Assembly: GCA_949511925.1 (NCBI GenBank)
Contig: CATEYX010000204.1
Span: forward strand, 1 to 13,945
Length of the DNA: 13,945 nt
Reading direction: 5' to 3'
Source of the DNA: Cryomorphaceae bacterium
GTDB lineage: Bacteria > Bacteroidota > Bacteroidia > Flavobacteriales > BACL11
Numbering within the stretch: the first letter of the stretch is position 1; every line of letters starts with the position of its first letter. Shown here piece after piece: positions 6,956 through 13,814 of this stretch. The notes under the pieces were generated by a model that made no database searches, was not told where the DNA came from, and worked only from the letters and a program-made list of their open reading frames with translations. The position numbers and the translations under genes are program-made.

Positions 6956-9910
6956 ATGATGAAAAAACAGATATTACTTGCTATTTTTTTAACCATTTAC
7001 ATTTTTGTTTCCTGTAATGAACAAACAATAATTTCTATTGCACAAAAAGATAAATCACTTACTTCATATGTAAATCCGTTTATAGGTACTGGTGGTCACG
7101 GGCATACCTACCCTGGTGCAACTTTACCGTTTGGAATGATGCAACTTTCTCCAGATACTCGTTTAGAAGGTTGGGATGGCTGTTCTGGATATCATTATTC
7201 AGATACAGAAATTTATGGTTTTTCACACACACATTTAAGTGGAACTGGTGTTTCAGATTATGGAGACATTCTTTTAATGCCCACCAACAAAGTTGTTTTT
7301 AATAATGGTGCTGATACCTCGTCAAGCTCCGCAGAGAAGGAAGGCTATAAGTCTAAATTTTCTCATGAAAATGAGGTTGCCGAGCCTGGTTTTTATAAAG
7401 TACATTTAGACGATACCAATATTGATGTTGCATTAACTGTTTCTAAAAGAAGTGGGATGCATAAATATCAATTTCCAGCAAATAAAAATCAAGTCGTAAT
7501 TTTAGATTTATTGCATCGTGATAAAGTTTTAGATGCAAAAATCAACAAAATTTCAGATACTGAACTTTCAGGATATCGATTTTCAGAGGCTTGGGCTTCT
7601 GACCAGCGCTTATTTTTTAGTATCAAAACTTCACATCCTTTCAATGATATACTCCAATCTCCACCGAAAAAAGGAATGCCAGGCGCTCAAAAAATAGCGT
7701 TGACCTTTATCAATCCAAAGAACGAACCTGTACGTATTAAAATTGGAATCTCTGCCGTTGATATTGCAGGTGCAAAAAAGAATTTAGAAATCGAAATTGG
7801 TGACAAAACGTTTGAAGAAGTTAAAAATGAAGCACAACAAACGTGGGAAAAACAACTCGAAAAAATTGTACTAGAAGATAAAAATCAAGACCATAAGACT
7901 AATTTTTACACGGCAATGTACCATGTTTCTATTGCACCTAATTTGTATCAAGATGTAGATGGGAGGTACAGGGGAATGGATTTGAAGATTCACGAAACGA
8001 AAGATTTTGATTATTATACCGTATTTTCATTATGGGACACTTATAGAGCAGCACATCCATTATATACGATCATAGAACAAGAAAAAACAAACGACTTTGT
8101 TAATACCTTTTTAGCAAAGTATGATGAAGGAGGGATTATGCCAATTTGGGATTTATCAGCAAATTACACAGGTTGTATGATTGGATATCATGCAGTTCCA
8201 GTAATTGCAGATGCGTATTTAAAAGGCATTAGAAACTATGATGTTGACAAAGCTTTTAAAGCCATGAAGTATTCTGCAACAAGAGATAAATTAGGGTTGG
8301 ATTCGTATAAGAATTTTGGATTTATTCCAGTAGAAAAAGAAAGTGAATCTGTTTCAAAAACCTTAGAGTATGCCTATGATGATTGGACCATTGCTCAAAT
8401 GGCAAAGACTTTAGATAACCCAGCGGATTATAAAACCTATTTAGAAAGAGCTCAATCCTATAAAAATGTATTTGATCCCGAATCTCAATTTATGAGAGGA
8501 CGTTTTAGAAATACGTGGTTTGCACCTTTTGATCCGAGCGAAGTAAATTTCAATTATACAGAAGCAAATGCATGGCAATACAGTTTTTATGTTCCGCAAG
8601 ATGTTTCTGGATTTATAAAATTACTTGGAGGAAAAGACCAGTTAGAAAATCAATTAGATAAATTATTTGTTGCTGATGCTAAAACTTCGGGACGCCATCA
8701 GGTTGATATTACGGGTTTAATTGGGCAATATGCACACGGAAATGAGCCAAGTCATCACATGGCATATTTGTACAATTTTGTAAATAAACCCGCTAAAACG
8801 CAAGAAAAAGTACGTCAGATTTTAACCGAACTCTACACCAATACACCCGATGGAATCTCTGGAAATGAAGATTGTGGACAAATGAGTGCTTGGTATATTT
8901 TCTCTTCTTTAGGGTTTTATCCTGTAACACCAGGTTCTAATCAATACATTATTGGATCCCCGCTATTTCAAAAAGCAACGGTAAATCTAGAAAACGGAAA
9001 AAACTTTACGGTACAAGCAAACAATATTTCACCAGAAAATAAATATATTGAATCAGTACAATTAAATGGTAAAGAATATGAATACTCTTATCTCAATCAT
9101 CAAGATATTATAAATGGTGGAAGTTTGGTTTTTGAAATGACAGATCAACCTTCAAATTGGGGTACCCAAGACGCTTTTATTCCTTCAACAAAAATTGAAG
9201 ATCACATTATTGTTCCAGCACCATTTATCACCAAAGGGAATACGGCATTTAAAGGAAGTACAGAAGTAGCGCTCTCTTCCGTAGAAAAAAACACGTCGAT
9301 TTACTTTTCTTTAGGGGATGACTTTCAGAAATATGACAAGCCGTTTACCATTTTAGAAAAATCGACGTTAAAAGTATATGCGGAAAAAGAGGAGAATAAA
9401 AGTGCAACAGTTACTACTGATTTCTATAAAATTGACCCTAATCTTAAAATCGATTTACAAACAACCTATGCCAATCAATACAATGCAGGTGGAGACAATG
9501 CGCTAATAGACGGTGTTGTTGGTGCAGAAGATTTTAGAACGGGAACTTGGCAAGGGTATTTTGATGCCGATTTAATTGCAGTTGTAGATTTGGGGAAAGA
9601 GAAATGGATTGAAAGAATTCAAGTTAATTTTTTAGAAGATCAACGATCTTGGATTTTCCTACCAACCGAAGTTGAGTATCTGGTTTCTCTAGATGGAATA
9701 AACTATAAGCGGGTGGCGCACACAAAATTGAATTCAATAAAGCAAGACGACCAGGTGAAAGTTGAAGAAGTAGCGATTCACTTAAAAGGAAAGACGGCTC
9801 GTTTTGTGAAAATAGTTGCCAAAAAATTGGGAGTACTTCCAAAATGGCATTTAGGTTACAAACACGAAGGACGTTCTTGGTTGTTTGCAGACGAAATACA
9901 GGTAAAATAA
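6956..9910 (+). CDS. GH92 alpha-mannosidase, lipoprotein with chitobiase-like and F5/8C domains
   Basis: GH92 enzymes are calcium-dependent exo-alpha-mannosidases acting on N-glycan mannose. The 984-residue protein starts with a lipoprotein signal ending FVSC, with Cys20 as the likely lipidated residue, so it is membrane-anchored in the periplasm or at the surface. The GH92 signature is at residues 39-61 (VNPFIGTGGHGHTYPGA, LPFGM), followed by GWDGCSGYHY and HTHLSGTGVSDYGD. The catalytic half has YTEANAWQY with Glu536, GNEPSHH with Glu597 and GNEDCGQMSAWY with Asp639; by recollection of the Bacteroides enzyme Bt3990, Glu536 is the candidate acid and Asp639 a candidate base. The GH92 part ends near 750, the usual family size. 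After it come a chitobiase C-terminal-like segment (about 752-835, with TEVALSSVEKNTSIYFSLGD) and an F5/8 type C, CBM32-like domain (about 838-984). It is first in a three-gene operon; the next ATG is 5 bases after its stop. Linkage preference cannot be read from sequence. Confidence 0.94.
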   Translation: MMKKQILLAIFLTIYIFVSCNEQTIISIAQKDKSLTSYVNPFIGTGGHGHTYPGATLPFGMMQLSPDTRLEGWDGCSGYHYSDTEIYGFSHTHLSGTGVSDYGDILLMPTNKVVFNNGADTSSSSAEKEGYKSKFSHENEVAEPGFYKVHLDDTNIDVALTVSKRSGMHKYQFPANKNQVVILDLLHRDKVLDAKINKISDTELSGYRFSEAWASDQRLFFSIKTSHPFNDILQSPPKKGMPGAQKIALTFINPKNEPVRIKIGISAVDIAGAKKNLEIEIGDKTFEEVKNEAQQTWEKQLEKIVLEDKNQDHKTNFYTAMYHVSIAPNLYQDVDGRYRGMDLKIHETKDFDYYTVFSLWDTYRAAHPLYTIIEQEKTNDFVNTFLAKYDEGGIMPIWDLSANYTGCMIGYHAVPVIADAYLKGIRNYDVDKAFKAMKYSATRDKLGLDSYKNFGFIPVEKESESVSKTLEYAYDDWTIAQMAKTLDNPADYKTYLERAQSYKNVFDPESQFMRGRFRNTWFAPFDPSEVNFNYTEANAWQYSFYVPQDVSGFIKLLGGKDQLENQLDKLFVADAKTSGRHQVDITGLIGQYAHGNEPSHHMAYLYNFVNKPAKTQEKVRQILTELYTNTPDGISGNEDCGQMSAWYIFSSLGFYPVTPGSNQYIIGSPLFQKATVNLENGKNFTVQANNISPENKYIESVQLNGKEYEYSYLNHQDIINGGSLVFEMTDQPSNWGTQDAFIPSTKIEDHIIVPAPFITKGNTAFKGSTEVALSSVEKNTSIYFSLGDDFQKYDKPFTILEKSTLKVYAEKEENKSATVTTDFYKIDPNLKIDLQTTYANQYNAGGDNALIDGVVGAEDFRTGTWQGYFDADLIAVVDLGKEKWIERIQVNFLEDQRSWIFLPTEVEYLVSLDGINYKRVAHTKLNSIKQDDQVKVEEVAIHLKGKTARFVKIVAKKLGVLPKWHLGYKHEGRSWLFADEIQVK

Positions 9911-9915
9911 AAAAA

Positions 9916-10917
9916 ATGAAAAGACGAAATTTTTTAAAAAAAGCAACCGTTTCTGGACTGTCCATTGTTGCAGTAAATTCCCTGTTAAGTTGTGATACTG
10001 TTGCAAACCCTGCCAAACAATCTATTGTGCCTATAAAAACGGCAATAATCCCCATCGTCATTGCTACTTGGCGGGTGTCAAATGCCACTGCAAAAGCTTG
10101 GGAAGTACTTCAAGATAACGGTAGTTCTTTAGATGCAGTAGAGCAAGGGTGTCGTTTAGAAGAAGCAGATGTTTCCAATCAATCGGTAGGAAAAGGCGGA
10201 TTGCCAGACCGAGATGGAAATGTTACTTTAGATGCTTGTATTATGAACAAAGAGGGCAATTACGGTGCGGTTACTTCTGTTCAAAATATTACACATGTAG
10301 TTTCTCTTGCTAGAAAAGTGATGGAAGAAACCCCGCATGTAATTCTAACAGGAAATGGCGCAGAAAAATTTGCGTACGAACAGGGTTTTGAAAAAGAAAA
10401 TTTATTAACGGATAACGCTAAAAAAGCTTGGGAAATATGGAAAGAAACGGCGCAATACAAGCCAATTATTAATATTGAAAATCACGATACCATTGGCATG
10501 TTGGCTATTGATAAAAAAGGCGATATTGCAGGAGCTTGCACTACCAGTGGTTTGTCTTACAAAATGGCAGGTAGAGTTGGCGATTCAGCGATTATTGGGT
10601 CGGGATTGTTTATCGATAATGAAGTAGGAGGTGCCACTGCCACAGGAATGGGCGAAGAGGTTTTAAAAACTGTGGCGAGTTTTCTAATTGTTGAATTAAT
10701 GCGACAAGGGAAATCGCCTCAAGAAGCCTGTGAAGCGGCTGTAAAAAGAGTGGTAAAGGGTTCTGGAGAACGTTACAAAGACTTTCAAGTAGGGTTTATA
10801 GCTTTAAATAAAGCAGGTGAAACCGGATCTTATTGCATTCATGAATGGTTTAATTATCAAATAGCTACCGAAAATAAAAACAAGAATTATAAATCAAATT
10901 ATTATAACAAAGCTTAA
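9916..10917 (+). CDS. N4-(beta-N-acetylglucosaminyl)-L-asparaginase (glycosylasparaginase), Tat-exported
   Basis: This Ntn-hydrolase cleaves the GlcNAc-Asn bond left when N-glycoproteins are digested, giving aspartate and 1-amino-GlcNAc, which decays to GlcNAc and ammonia. The 333-residue precursor self-cleaves before the nucleophile Thr192 in NHDTIGML, giving an alpha chain to 191 and a beta chain of 142 residues. Thr210, Arg220 and Asp223 follow at +18, +28 and +31, the same spacing as Thr152, Thr170, Arg180 and Asp183 of the Elizabethkingia enzyme. GSGLFIDNEVGGATATGMGE is the conserved beta-chain core. The N-terminus MKRRNFLKKA is a twin-arginine signal, and LLSC at about 23-26 could be a lipobox, so a periplasmic, perhaps lipid-anchored enzyme is expected. 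The ATG at 9916 is chosen over 9844, which would lie inside the GH92 gene and bury the Tat signal. It sits 5 bases from both neighbours. Confidence 0.93.
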   Translation: MKRRNFLKKATVSGLSIVAVNSLLSCDTVANPAKQSIVPIKTAIIPIVIATWRVSNATAKAWEVLQDNGSSLDAVEQGCRLEEADVSNQSVGKGGLPDRDGNVTLDACIMNKEGNYGAVTSVQNITHVVSLARKVMEETPHVILTGNGAEKFAYEQGFEKENLLTDNAKKAWEIWKETAQYKPIINIENHDTIGMLAIDKKGDIAGACTTSGLSYKMAGRVGDSAIIGSGLFIDNEVGGATATGMGEEVLKTVASFLIVELMRQGKSPQEACEAAVKRVVKGSGERYKDFQVGFIALNKAGETGSYCIHEWFNYQIATENKNKNYKSNYYNKA

Positions 10918-10922
10918 TTTTT

Positions 10923-12242
10923 ATGTCGACACATACCACGCAAAAATCATACAAAAGTGCCTTTATCTTTTTAACAACTTTATTCTTCCTTTGGGGATTT
11001 ATTACCGTTTTGGTGGATAGTTTAGTGCCAAGACTAAAGGATGTTTTCGAAATGTCTTACGCGAAAGCCGTCTTGGTACAATTTGCTTTTTTCGTAGCCT
11101 TTTTTGTCTTCTCTCTCCCGGCAGGATTTATTTTGTCTAAAATTGGGTATAAAAAAGGAATTATTTTAGGGCTGTTCACCATGGCATTGGGTTGTTTGTT
11201 GTTCTATCCAGCTGCATTGTATAGAGCCTTTCCTGTGTTTTTAGTGGGCTATTTTACCCTTGCAGGTGGAATCACTATTTTGCAAGTAGCCGCGAACCCC
11301 TATGTAGCCTTATTGGGAAGTGAAGAAGGAGCGTCTAGTAGACTGAATTTATCACAAGCATTTAATTCTTTAGGCGCCACTATTGCTCCGGTTGTTGGTG
11401 CGTTGTTTTTATTAAGTGATTCTGTAAAAACTTCTGCAGAAATTAACATGTTACCTACGGCAGAAAAAGCTGAGTATTATATGGCAGAAGCGGCAACGGT
11501 TCAATTGCCATTTTTATACATCGCAGGATTCATCGCAATCTTGGCTTTGGTGTTTTCTTTTATCAATTTGCCAAAACTGCTGCAAGAAAGTCCGAAAGGA
11601 GGTTATGTGGCACTTTTAAAAAACAAGATGATGTTAATGGGAGCATTGGGAATTTTTGTATATGTAGGGGCAGAAGTAACTATTGGTAGTTTTTTGGTGA
11701 ACTATTTTTCGGAGATGAATTTAGCCCCAATCATTGCTCAAAATGAAACCATGATGCAGATTGCCAATACCATTGCCAATATTTTTAACAAGACTTTTTC
11801 TGGATCTGATCCGAAATCGCTATTGGGTATTTTTGTAATTTTCTATTGGGGAGGTGCTATGATTGGTCGTTTTGTGGGTGCCTATCTGACACGTATTTTG
11901 GCGCCAGGAAAAGTCTTAGGTATTTTTGCTTCTTTGGCAATTGCCATGATTTTAATTTCTATAAACACTACAGGACTGCTTTCTATGTGGTCTATTTTGG
12001 CTGTTGGTTTTTTCAATTCCATTATGTTTCCAACTATTTTCACGTTGTCGCTAGAAGGCTTGGGCGATTTAAAGGCACAGGCTTCTGGTTTGCTGTGTAT
12101 GGCAATTGTAGGTGGCGCCATCATTCCTTTTGCTTTTGGGAATTTAATTGACGGATTTGGCTTTCAAACCGCTTTTGTTTTAACCATTTTTTGTTATGGC
12201 TATATCTTGTATTTCGGATTTGTGAAGTCTAAAAAAGAGTAG
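10923..12242 (+). CDS. Sugar MFS transporter, FucP/NagP family
   Basis: This 439-residue inner-membrane protein has about twelve hydrophobic helices and the family start FFLWGFITVLVDSLVPRLK (21-39), whose Asp32 matches the substrate-side Asp46 of E. coli FucP. The second family motif, ITILQVAANPYVALLG, carries Gln121 where FucP has the proton-coupling Glu135. That exchange is typical of the glucose/galactose and GlcNAc (NagP) branch and argues against L-fucose. A loop GYKKGIILG (75-83) is the usual MFS motif between helices 2 and 3. Last gene of the GH92-glycosylasparaginase operon, it starts 5 bases after the asparaginase stop and is followed by two hairpins. From context it probably imports GlcNAc or mannose freed by the upstream enzymes; the exact sugar is inference. 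Confidence 0.88.
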   Translation: MSTHTTQKSYKSAFIFLTTLFFLWGFITVLVDSLVPRLKDVFEMSYAKAVLVQFAFFVAFFVFSLPAGFILSKIGYKKGIILGLFTMALGCLLFYPAALYRAFPVFLVGYFTLAGGITILQVAANPYVALLGSEEGASSRLNLSQAFNSLGATIAPVVGALFLLSDSVKTSAEINMLPTAEKAEYYMAEAATVQLPFLYIAGFIAILALVFSFINLPKLLQESPKGGYVALLKNKMMLMGALGIFVYVGAEVTIGSFLVNYFSEMNLAPIIAQNETMMQIANTIANIFNKTFSGSDPKSLLGIFVIFYWGGAMIGRFVGAYLTRILAPGKVLGIFASLAIAMILISINTTGLLSMWSILAVGFFNSIMFPTIFTLSLEGLGDLKAQASGLLCMAIVGGAIIPFAFGNLIDGFGFQTAFVLTIFCYGYILYFGFVKSKKE

Positions 12243-12260
12243 GATTCTTCTTTTTTTTGT

Positions 12261-12294
12261 TTTTCCAAAAGAGATATTCTCCTTTTTTGGAAAA
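12261..12294 (+). other. Hairpin preceding the operon terminator
   Basis: TTTTCCAAAA (12261-12270) pairs with TTTTGGAAAA (12285-12294); an inner GAGA/TCTC pairing continues the stem past a short bulge. It directly abuts the next hairpin, so the transcript ends in two stems in tandem. It may help protect the 3' end or act as a weak terminator; no T run of its own follows. Confidence 0.5.
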
Positions 12295-12295
12295 G

Positions 12296-12331
12296 AAGCA
12301 CAGCGTTTTCATAGCGCTGTGCTTTTTTTTT
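12296..12331 (+). terminator. Rho-independent terminator of the N-glycan operon
   Basis: AAGCACAGCG (12296-12305) pairs exactly with CGCTGTGCTT (12315-12324) around a 9-base loop, and nine Ts run from 12323 to 12331. It lies 53 bases after the transporter stop and separates the operon from the channel gene. Confidence 0.92.
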
Positions 12332-12346
12332 GGTATAATAAAAATA

Positions 12347-12398
12347 CACTTATTCTTTATAGAGACCACTTATTCTTTTAAACGTCCACTTGTTTATT
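12347..12398. repeat. Three short repeats at exact 20-bp spacing
   Basis: CACTTATTCTTT occurs at 12347-12358 and again at 12367-12378; a diverged third copy, CACTTGTTTATT, starts at 12387. The spacing is exactly 20 bases each time, about two helical turns. On the minus strand the unit starts AAGTGG and ends AAAGAAT. It lies 15 bases beyond the operon terminator. It could be an array of protein-binding sites or decayed repeat DNA. Confidence 0.55.
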
Positions 12399-12590
12399 GG
12401 CACTAGGTTTGCCTTTTATTTTTTAATACTTTCGACAGGTAAAGTACATGAAATGTGTCCTTTTAGTAAAATAATAATAGATGAATACCATATCTGTAAA
12501 GAATTAAAATATTGTGTTATCCAGGGTTAATTAATCAATAATACACGTTTTTGTTTAGACATAAGTAATTGGTAGTAAATATATAAAAAT

Positions 12591-12875
12591 ATGATATTTG
12601 ATAAAAATAGCTTTTTAAGAAAAGAGACTAAACTTGTATTAAGCACATTAGTAACTATTGGTGTAGGTTCCGTTTTTTATCATTTTATTGAAAACTGGAG
12701 TTGGATAGATTCTATATACTTTTCTGTTATCACACTAACTACAGTTGGATATGGTGACTTGCACCCATTAACAGATTTCGGGAAAATATTTACTATTTTT
12801 TATATCATAACGGGTGTAAGTTTAATGCTCTCTTTCCTAAATAAACGATTTAGTTACAGAATCAATAAAAAATAA
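12591..12875 (+). CDS. Minimal two-TM potassium channel-like protein
   Basis: The 94-residue protein has the potassium-channel pore layout: a first membrane helix (about 16-32), a pore helix (about 38-50, SWIDSIYFSVITLT), the selectivity filter TVGYGD at 51-56 and a second membrane helix (about 64-82, GKIFTIFYIITGVSLML). Four copies would assemble one potassium-selective pore in the inner membrane. The filter is canonical and intact, with the usual TT pair before VGYGD. There is no RCK/TrkA-N domain, voltage sensor or other cytoplasmic regulator; after the second helix only about a dozen basic residues remain. It is shorter than KcsA (about 160) and comparable to stand-alone Ion_trans_2 proteins. 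A physiological role such as setting potassium balance or membrane potential is inferred. It is followed 60 bases later by the HdeD-like gene on the same strand, with no terminator in between. Confidence 0.87.
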   Translation: MIFDKNSFLRKETKLVLSTLVTIGVGSVFYHFIENWSWIDSIYFSVITLTTVGYGDLHPLTDFGKIFTIFYIITGVSLMLSFLNKRFSYRINKK

Positions 12876-12935
12876 TCTTATGAGGGGATGCTGAAAACCT
12901 AATAGAGTAAGCACCAATATAAATTTATAAAAAAC

Positions 12936-13496
12936 ATGAATAATCAAACTTCACAAAACTCAATAAAACATTGGTATTTACCTCTTTGCTATGGCTTTCT
13001 ATTTATTGGCATTGGTATTTATTCCCTTACTTATCCAATTGATTTATTGGTAACCCTTTCATTCTTTTTAGGGTTATCGTTTTTAATTTCTGGGGTATCT
13101 GAAATTATATTTTCATTATTTAATAAAAATGAAATGGTTAATTGGGGATTGACTTTTATTATTGGCTTAATTACTTTTTTTATTGGGATATTATTAATGA
13201 ATCATCCAGAGATTCCACTTGCAACTCTGTCGTTGTATATCGGTTTTTTGATTTTGTTTCGTTCGATAGGCTCAATAACATATTCAATAGTCATTAAAAA
13301 GAATGAAGTTTTTGATTGGGGTTATTTTCTGTTAGGTATTTTAGGAATTATTTTTTCAATACTTTTGATAAAAAACCCCTCATTTATAGGAATGTCCATC
13401 GTAATTTTGACAGGAATTTCACTAATAATGGTTGGTTTATTTAATATTTACTTATCTTTTAAATTAAAAAAATTGAACTCAATATCTAATGAATAG
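12936..13496 (+). CDS. HdeD-like (DUF308) six-helix membrane protein
   Basis: The 186-residue protein has six hydrophobic helices (about 13-33, 36-61, 69-88, 93-120, 128-145, 150-175) organised as three similar helix hairpins. Each hairpin has a proline-containing turn (SLTYPIDLL, LLMNHPEIP, LLIKNPSFI) followed by a helix rich in G, L, I and S. That three-fold pattern is the HdeD/DUF308 family. E. coli HdeD is linked to acid resistance at high cell density; the biochemical function is not established, and acid resistance should not be assumed here. Most charged residues lie in the short loops and the C-terminal tail KLKKLNSISNE. It is probably co-transcribed with the channel gene (60-base gap). 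Confidence 0.8.
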   Translation: MNNQTSQNSIKHWYLPLCYGFLFIGIGIYSLTYPIDLLVTLSFFLGLSFLISGVSEIIFSLFNKNEMVNWGLTFIIGLITFFIGILLMNHPEIPLATLSLYIGFLILFRSIGSITYSIVIKKNEVFDWGYFLLGILGIIFSILLIKNPSFIGMSIVILTGISLIMVGLFNIYLSFKLKKLNSISNE

Positions 13497-13670
13497 ATAT
13501 CTTATTTGTGTTAACTAATAACAATAAAGTATACTAATTATAGTGGGTTACTGCAAAATTCAGAATTATATTGAAAAGTATGTGCATTTTAATCCGCTAT
13601 ATTTTTTTATAAACCCCTCACATACTCTATCTTAATTTCGATATCCAAAGGTTTTATAGTTGAACCTAAC

Positions 13671-13694
13671 TTAGCTGTTTATGATAACAGCTAA
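13671..13694. other. Perfect 9-bp hairpin without a T run
   Basis: TTAGCTGTT (13671-13679) pairs exactly with AACAGCTAA (13686-13694) around a 6-base loop. It lies 175 bases after the HdeD-like gene. The lack of a following T or preceding A run makes it a poor terminator; it might be part of a 3' UTR structure or a protein site. Confidence 0.4.
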
Positions 13695-13754
13695 ATATCT
13701 ACTCATAATAATTGATTGCTTCATTTGACATTCTCAACCACCAAATAATTTCAC

Positions 13755-13790
13755 AAAAAAAAAACCAAAACAATTAAGTTTTGGTTTTTT
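13755..13790. terminator. Bidirectional terminator between convergent units
   Basis: AAAAAACCAAAAC (13759-13771) pairs exactly with GTTTTGGTTTTTT (13778-13790), a 13-base stem with a 6-base loop. Ten As at 13755-13764 give a U run on the minus strand, and six Ts at 13785-13790 give one on the plus strand. It lies 24 bases past the minus-strand stop, so it chiefly ends that gene; it can also stop any transcript running through from 13496. Confidence 0.88.
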
Positions 13791-13814
13791 ATATTTGGTG
13801 TAAGGAGTGTTTCC

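Larger units (their letters stand above)
12243..12590. other. Intergenic stretch between transporter and channel gene
   Basis: These 348 bases hold the two hairpins, the 20-base periodic repeat at 12347-12398 and, near the end, GTTTAGACATAAG (12553-12565) that nearly repeats half of the palindrome at 1096-1113. No convincing gene is visible: both strands carry many stops and the short open runs show no recognisable motif. The last 40 bases before 12591 should carry the channel promoter, but no clear TTG/TAnnTTTG pair is seen. Confidence 0.6.
13497..13814. other. Intergenic stretch between the HdeD-like gene and the minus-strand gene
   Basis: These 318 bases lie between two convergent genes. 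They hold a perfect hairpin (13671-13694), a spaced inverted repeat AGTATGTG/CACATACT (13577-13584 and 13619-13626) and the terminator at 13755-13790. No open frame on either strand shows a recognisable product. Confidence 0.6.

Noticed and set aside
9844..9915. Upstream ATG extending the glycosylasparaginase by 24 residues
   Set aside because: It would overlap the GH92 gene by 67 bases and place residues before a textbook Tat signal; the ATG at 9916 fits the family and the operon spacing.
9624..10088. 154-codon minus-strand open frame spanning the GH92-asparaginase junction
   Set aside because: It lies opposite two strongly supported genes, includes the Tat signal in antisense, and shows no recognisable motif.
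11846..12151. 101-codon plus-strand open frame inside the transporter gene
   Set aside because: Out-of-frame shadow of the transporter, rich in Cys, Trp and Phe as expected from a shifted membrane-protein frame.
12400..12540. Possible small open frames between the transporter and channel genes
   Set aside because: Short, without a start in a good position, and with no motif on either strand.
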